Of a stretch of DNA of 64,000 bases, positions 59,141 to 64,000 are shown piece by piece. A model generated the notes under the pieces. That model was not told the DNA's origin, did no database searches, and was given only the letters and a program-made list of their open reading frames with translations. Position 1 is the first letter of the stretch. Each line of letters begins with the position of its first letter. Origin of the DNA: Agelaius tricolor (lineage: Eukaryota; Chordata; Aves; Passeriformes; Icteridae); NCBI GenBank assembly GCA_023055355.1, contig JALJCS010000009.1, forward strand, positions 46,716,501 through 46,780,500, read 5' to 3'. The position numbers were made by a program, and so were the translations under genes.

Positions 59141-62100
59141 AACAAAGCCTAGCTTTCTTTTTTTTCACCAGATTTCTGGACTCCATGAGTGAAGGGCTCT
59201 CTTCTCCTCTTCTTCAACATGAATAGTCATCTCCAAGGCAGATAGGAAGTGTCCTTAATGTGCCACAGTTTTTTGAGCAAATACCATGGAAATCTTAATT
59301 CATAGGTGTTCATTTAGGTTTTTCCTGTGTGTTTTCTGGTGGTTTTCAGCTGCTCACTCTTGATGCTTGGTTATCAATTTGTAATCTTTGGGATGTCAGT
59401 GTTATACAAATTGAAGCCAGGAGAACTTAATTTCCCCCTGAATGCCACAATAGCTTTTCTTAAGGTGATTGTCCAGAGGTTCTCCTTGTCCAGAGATTCA
59501 GAGAGAAGTGACAGCCACACACATGTGAAATAACAAAATATACATCAAAGAGCAGGGAGGGATGACACAAACCTTCTTTTTCCCAGAAATCATGGGGATC
59601 AACAGAATATAGTTATAGCATTAGGAAACAGATCCCCTTAACTACATCAGCACTTGGGACAAAGACAAGCTTTGTGTCTGATATTTCTCAGTTTATTGTA
59701 CAATCTACTCTTACAGGCTATCAACTGCTACCTTAAATAACTTTTGTTTCCCATCAGCATTGCCCACCTGGAAAACACATCCATGCTTTCACTCACTCTT
59801 TGGATGATTAAAACACTTTCCAAACTTTCAGCCTCCATTTGTTCCCAATCACGGGAAGCATTGTTTTAAGTATCACAAGACACCATATAACTGGAGAATA
59901 ATAAAAAAGTATATTAAAAAAAAACCCTGAAAAAGTGAAACAAAACAAAGTGCAGACCACATTTTTGTCACTTAGAAACATTAGGCACTTCCTTCTAAAA
60001 ACACATGTATAAACAAAACTTCTGCTGAGATTCTGTAATGAGTCAGGGATCTGCCTTCCTTGTCCTAGGAGGATAAAGAAATTATAGGTGGGATCAATCT
60101 GGGGGATGGACAGTTCAGCAGATGTGAGCCTTTACACTTCTGCACATTTTCATTATTTGGTTATTAAGCAGCTCTTACTTCCTCTTCCTCAGAGAAACTT
60201 TTGAATGGTTTGTTACCACACAACTTTAGCTCCTGATGGATCCTGTTGTCCTTCAGGAAAAGGAGTAATCACATCTCCATTTATATTCTTGGTTCCCTCA
60301 ATATTTGAGAGAAGTTCCCATTATTTATTCTCTCTTAAAGAGTCATTCTCCAGAATATTCCATTTCTCAGAAGCTATTCAAGATGAAAATGCAGTGGTAG
60401 GAGCACTTCCAGATCCAGCATGAAAACAAACCTCCTTAGAGGTCTACCCTATGCTCAGTCCCTTGTGGCAGGAACAGCTCCTTCCTCCAAGGGTAGACAT
60501 CCAGCTCAAAATGCCCCTATTCCAGAGTTTTCTTTCCCTTATCTGCTCTGCCCAATCCTTTACCTTATGCTTCCACACACAGCTTATCACCTGAATGAGC
60601 CTGAAAGATGCTGATGATATTGAGCTTTTCCTTTAAAATAAATGGCAACAGTGGGAGAAAACAGCTGACTGTAGGGAGTGTGTGACTTTCCTCCATTTTA
60701 AATTGATTTAAATTTATCTGTGCTTTGGGAGGGGTTTCTGAGAATGGAGATGGGGAGAAGTCAGATTAAGGGACTGAAGTCAGATTTAGGACAACCTAAA
60801 GTGTATGTGTTGGACATAGACCTTTCAGTAAAGGTCACAGATACACACAAAACCAAAAATCAACGCCAAACTCCAAATAATTGTCTTGCACTTGCAAGTT
60901 ACAAGCCTTTTTCTCCAGGCACTCTCTAAAAGTTCAGTTTTGAATTTCAGCAGATATTGGAAGGTTAAGAGTGGGGACTCTGAACAACATGTAAACTAAT
61001 TATTGATTTTCCCCCTTAAGACAGCGAGCTCATTCAAAGGAAAAGAGATAATCCTCTTAATGTTGTGCTCTAAGAACCTCTAGGAACACAGATAAAATAA
61101 CTTTATAAATAGGTATCCATTGAGAATTTATTTGCATTTCAGTGTAACACGGCCTGATGGAGGGTCTGAGCAGTGCTCTTCTAAAACCTATTATTTGCTG
61201 AAGAACTGCTGCCCATACAGTTTTCAAATGTTGCTGTATGAGCAAGATCTCACATGTTTTATGACAAACTGTTCTCTCTAGTATTTAAAACCAGTTGGTC
61301 CATTTACTTCAGTCAAGTTAACTCTAATGCCTTGAAAACGCACTTTTGTCACAGTGGCACCTCATTGCTCCAGAGGTGATTTGCTTGTAGCAGATGTTCA
61401 GCTCTGTTTACTAATCTAGGAGTGAATGCATTTCAAGGACTGCAAGACATTCTTCCAGGTTTTTTTTTCCTTCTAAAAGCCATCTGTATTTTCTCCTACC
61501 TCGGCCGTCACCTCCTCTGTGTTTTCTATAATGTATATAATTATTGAAGCACTAAACCCTGTGTTTACTATTGCTCAGAATCAGAGACACTTGTTCTTAC
61601 ATATCCTGTTCTTTCAGTCCTGATTATGAACAAAATCAATAGTTTATTACAGGAACAATTTTTCATCTGTGTCACTTTCAAATTGCACCTCACTGTACTC
61701 TAATACACAGAGGTATTTCCTGCCACCTTCATTTATTAGTGAGGGGCTCTTAAATTAGAGAGAAAAGGTTTAATGAAAGTAGTTTTCTACTTGCAAATGT
61801 CAGCTTATTTCTTATTTTCAATGGATATCTCACAGTATTTGTCAAAACAAAGCTTGCCTTCATCACTGCTTCAGATATGCTGTAAACCCCTGATGGTGTC
61901 ATGGTGTCAATAGAAGGCACAGAGAGGGGAGAAAAACAATGAAATAAATAAATCTTTAAAAACCCCAAAACCACAGGAAAACCCTTAGCAAAACCAACAG
62001 TTTAGAGACGGCTCAGCCTGGTTTGTTTAACACAAAATAAATCAAGTTGCAGTTGACAGTAAGACTTCATGGTTTTGTTACAAATGCAGCAGACAGTAAT

Positions 62101-64000
62101 TTAACAGGAGATAATCAAATAATCACTGTTTCTGACTGGTGACAGCACTTCTAGCAGTCAACTAACAGGTAACATGTATGCTGAACTTAGGTATTTTTAG
62201 CAGTATCTAAGGAATCAGTAGTAAAACCTGAGTAACATGACAGCTAAATAAACACAACTGTTGCGTCTTCCTTTGCTTCTCTTGACTTTTCAACAAGACA
62301 CCAGAAGTTATAAAACCTTTTCCTATTACCTAAATACTACAAGAGTGCAAGGAGTTCTTTTCCCCATGGATCTCTTTCTTAGGTTACCCTTTTGCTCCAT
62401 GAATTCAGAGGCAGACCAAGCTATGTCTTATTCAAATAAATCAAAATATCCACCCAAAATAAAGGTTCTGTTCTTTTAACAGGAAAGGGAACCCCCAACA
62501 ATATATTTTTTAAGCAAAAATTCTTTCAAAGGTGTAAAAAAGTGATATTTTGTAGAGACCAAAATGAAACAATTTCTCAAGGTGCTTAGAAAGAAAGCAC
62601 CTCTCTACCGTTTTACCTTTCCTTCAAGAAATAAAGACCAAACAAACAATCCAGCTGCAATTTCCTCCCCTACACCTGAGGTGACTTTTCATCCACAATT
62701 AATTCTCCCTCTCTGATCAAACTGAGAACTTACAATTGCTGATCTTTGTAAATGAACCCTTCCCTTTGCAGCCATAGAATGCCTGAGCCCACTAAATTCT
62801 TTCATTTGATTGACAGCTCTAGGGTAAGATCCACTTTGGGCCCACAGAAAAATTCACACCAATATGCACAGTTTGCCCAGGTTTTCATATTTGTGGCTAA
62901 CAAATATAATCCTTTTTTGTGGTTCATGGATAAATCCTGATTTCATACTGAAGATTCTATTAATAATTTATCAGACAACTGGGCAAAAAAACATTGTGAG
63001 AGTCAAGTCAAAGTTTATCATATCTGTAGCAATTTTTAATAATTTCTTAATCCCTTATAAAACCTTTATTAACAATGAGACTAAGCCAAAGGTGCATTCA
63101 ATTATTTTTTCTAAATTTGTTACATTGGATACTGGCTGCCCATGTTACATGGTCTTAATGCCTTTGCCAAATAAAACCTTGAAGATTTTTCTTTTAATAG
63201 AAAAGCATCAGGAAATCACTTAACACTGAACTTTTCAGCTGAATTGTTGCTTATTCCCTAATTGCTTAAGGTTTCAGTATTTACAAAAAAGTTCAGGAAC
63301 AGTATTGTCAGAAAAATATTTAAACAATGAACTCCATGGCCTTTTCTAGCAGAGGATTTCCATGTTTATGCACAGTTATTTGTAAACTACCTCTGTCTTG
63401 CCGGCTCTACATCCATCCCCCAGCAGCAATTACAGAGAGGGAAAAGAAACAGTGGCTGAGAATGGCACAAGCTCACAGGCATCTGGTAATTTATGTGTCA
63501 TGTCTCCCCTCCTGAGCACAGTGTTTATATTATCTTTCCAATTAGTTTTGCCTGGGCTCTTAAATTCAGTGGACTATGTGGGGCTAGAGATTATTCTGCT
63601 AGACAAAGTGAGTCAATTGGAAAACAAATAAAGAAGAGAATAAATATCAAGTTAAAAAATGCAGAGATTAAGAGAGACAAGGTTACTGAGGCAAAAGGAT
63701 GTTGAGGGAAGAATTATAGTCCCAGACAGCAGCTCCAAAGTAGTTCCTAAAACCTTCTGTCTTACTAAAAACCTAACTCCCCACAGTTTTTAGCTCTGCA
63801 GAATGCAAAGGCATCATGCTCAAGGCATGAGATTTATTTTCTCTGTAGGCTAAGAAGATGGAGTCATTTAAATCTGTTTAAATACACAAGATGCGTGGGG
63901 GCAGACTATGAAGCAGAAAGTCCCAGCAATTTAAGGAGCAGGGTTACCATTCCATAGAAATTTGGTGTGTGCTCAGCCCACTGGAATTCTCATCCCAGGT
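59141..64000. other. Non-coding DNA, nothing specific
   Basis: AT-rich single-copy-looking sequence. The longest frame (62864-63223, about 119 codons) lacks recognisable content and overlaps other open frames. No repeat family, RNA gene or exon is recognised. Confidence 0.5.

Noticed and set aside
1..64000. tRNA genes, tRNA-derived SINEs with intact A and B boxes, rRNA, CRISPR arrays, mitochondrial insertions
   Set aside because: I looked for GGTTCGAAT-type B boxes, direct repeats with regular spacers and conserved rRNA strings and found none.

Overview
This window looks like intergenic or intronic DNA from a vertebrate nuclear genome. It is most likely a bird, and probably a songbird. It is AT-rich, with stop codons dense in all frames. 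I found no tRNA, rRNA, bacterial-type gene, operon or CRISPR array. Its recognisable repeats are CR1 LINEs, short avian-type ERV LTRs and one very old MIR-like SINE. CR1 is the dominant avian retrotransposon. The LTR at about 19.5 kb resembles a family I know from songbird genomes, but I recalled this from memory and did not search for it. I could not support any protein-coding gene or exon. The longest stop-free frame is about 208 codons (2461-3084) and has no recognisable domain.

Layout. 0-16.5 kb: single-copy-looking DNA with a more GC-balanced block at 1.8-3.2 kb, a 26-bp-period tandem repeat near 9.9 kb and homopolymer runs. 16.57-16.70 kb: a CR1 3' tail. 19.50-20.17 kb: a solo ERV LTR with a 5-bp target-site duplication (TSD). 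28.20-28.52 kb: a second solo LTR, of another family, with a 6-bp TSD. 28.5-37.5 kb: non-coding. 38.2-39.0 kb: a badly decayed CR1 copy covering part of the reverse transcriptase and the 3' end. 39.8-40.4 kb: a low-repeat, homeodomain-motif-rich stretch that could be a conserved enhancer. 49.95-50.04 kb: a MIR-like relic. 50.47-50.91 kb: a probable third LTR, followed by about 1.7 kb with G and T excess on the + strand. 54.58-54.86 kb: the only CpG-dense spot, inside a motif-rich stretch; this is the best candidate regulatory element. 56.34-56.80 kb: the best-preserved CR1 copy. 56.8-64 kb: single-copy-looking AT-rich DNA.

There is no gene set here that works together. The biology is the insertion and decay of retroelements in a gene-poor region that may hold distal enhancers. 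I did not find an undescribed system that the sequence supports. The most useful leads are the two LTRs with precise TSDs, the CpG/octamer/E2F-like block at 54.6-54.8 kb, and the strand-skewed block after the 50.5-kb LTR-like element.
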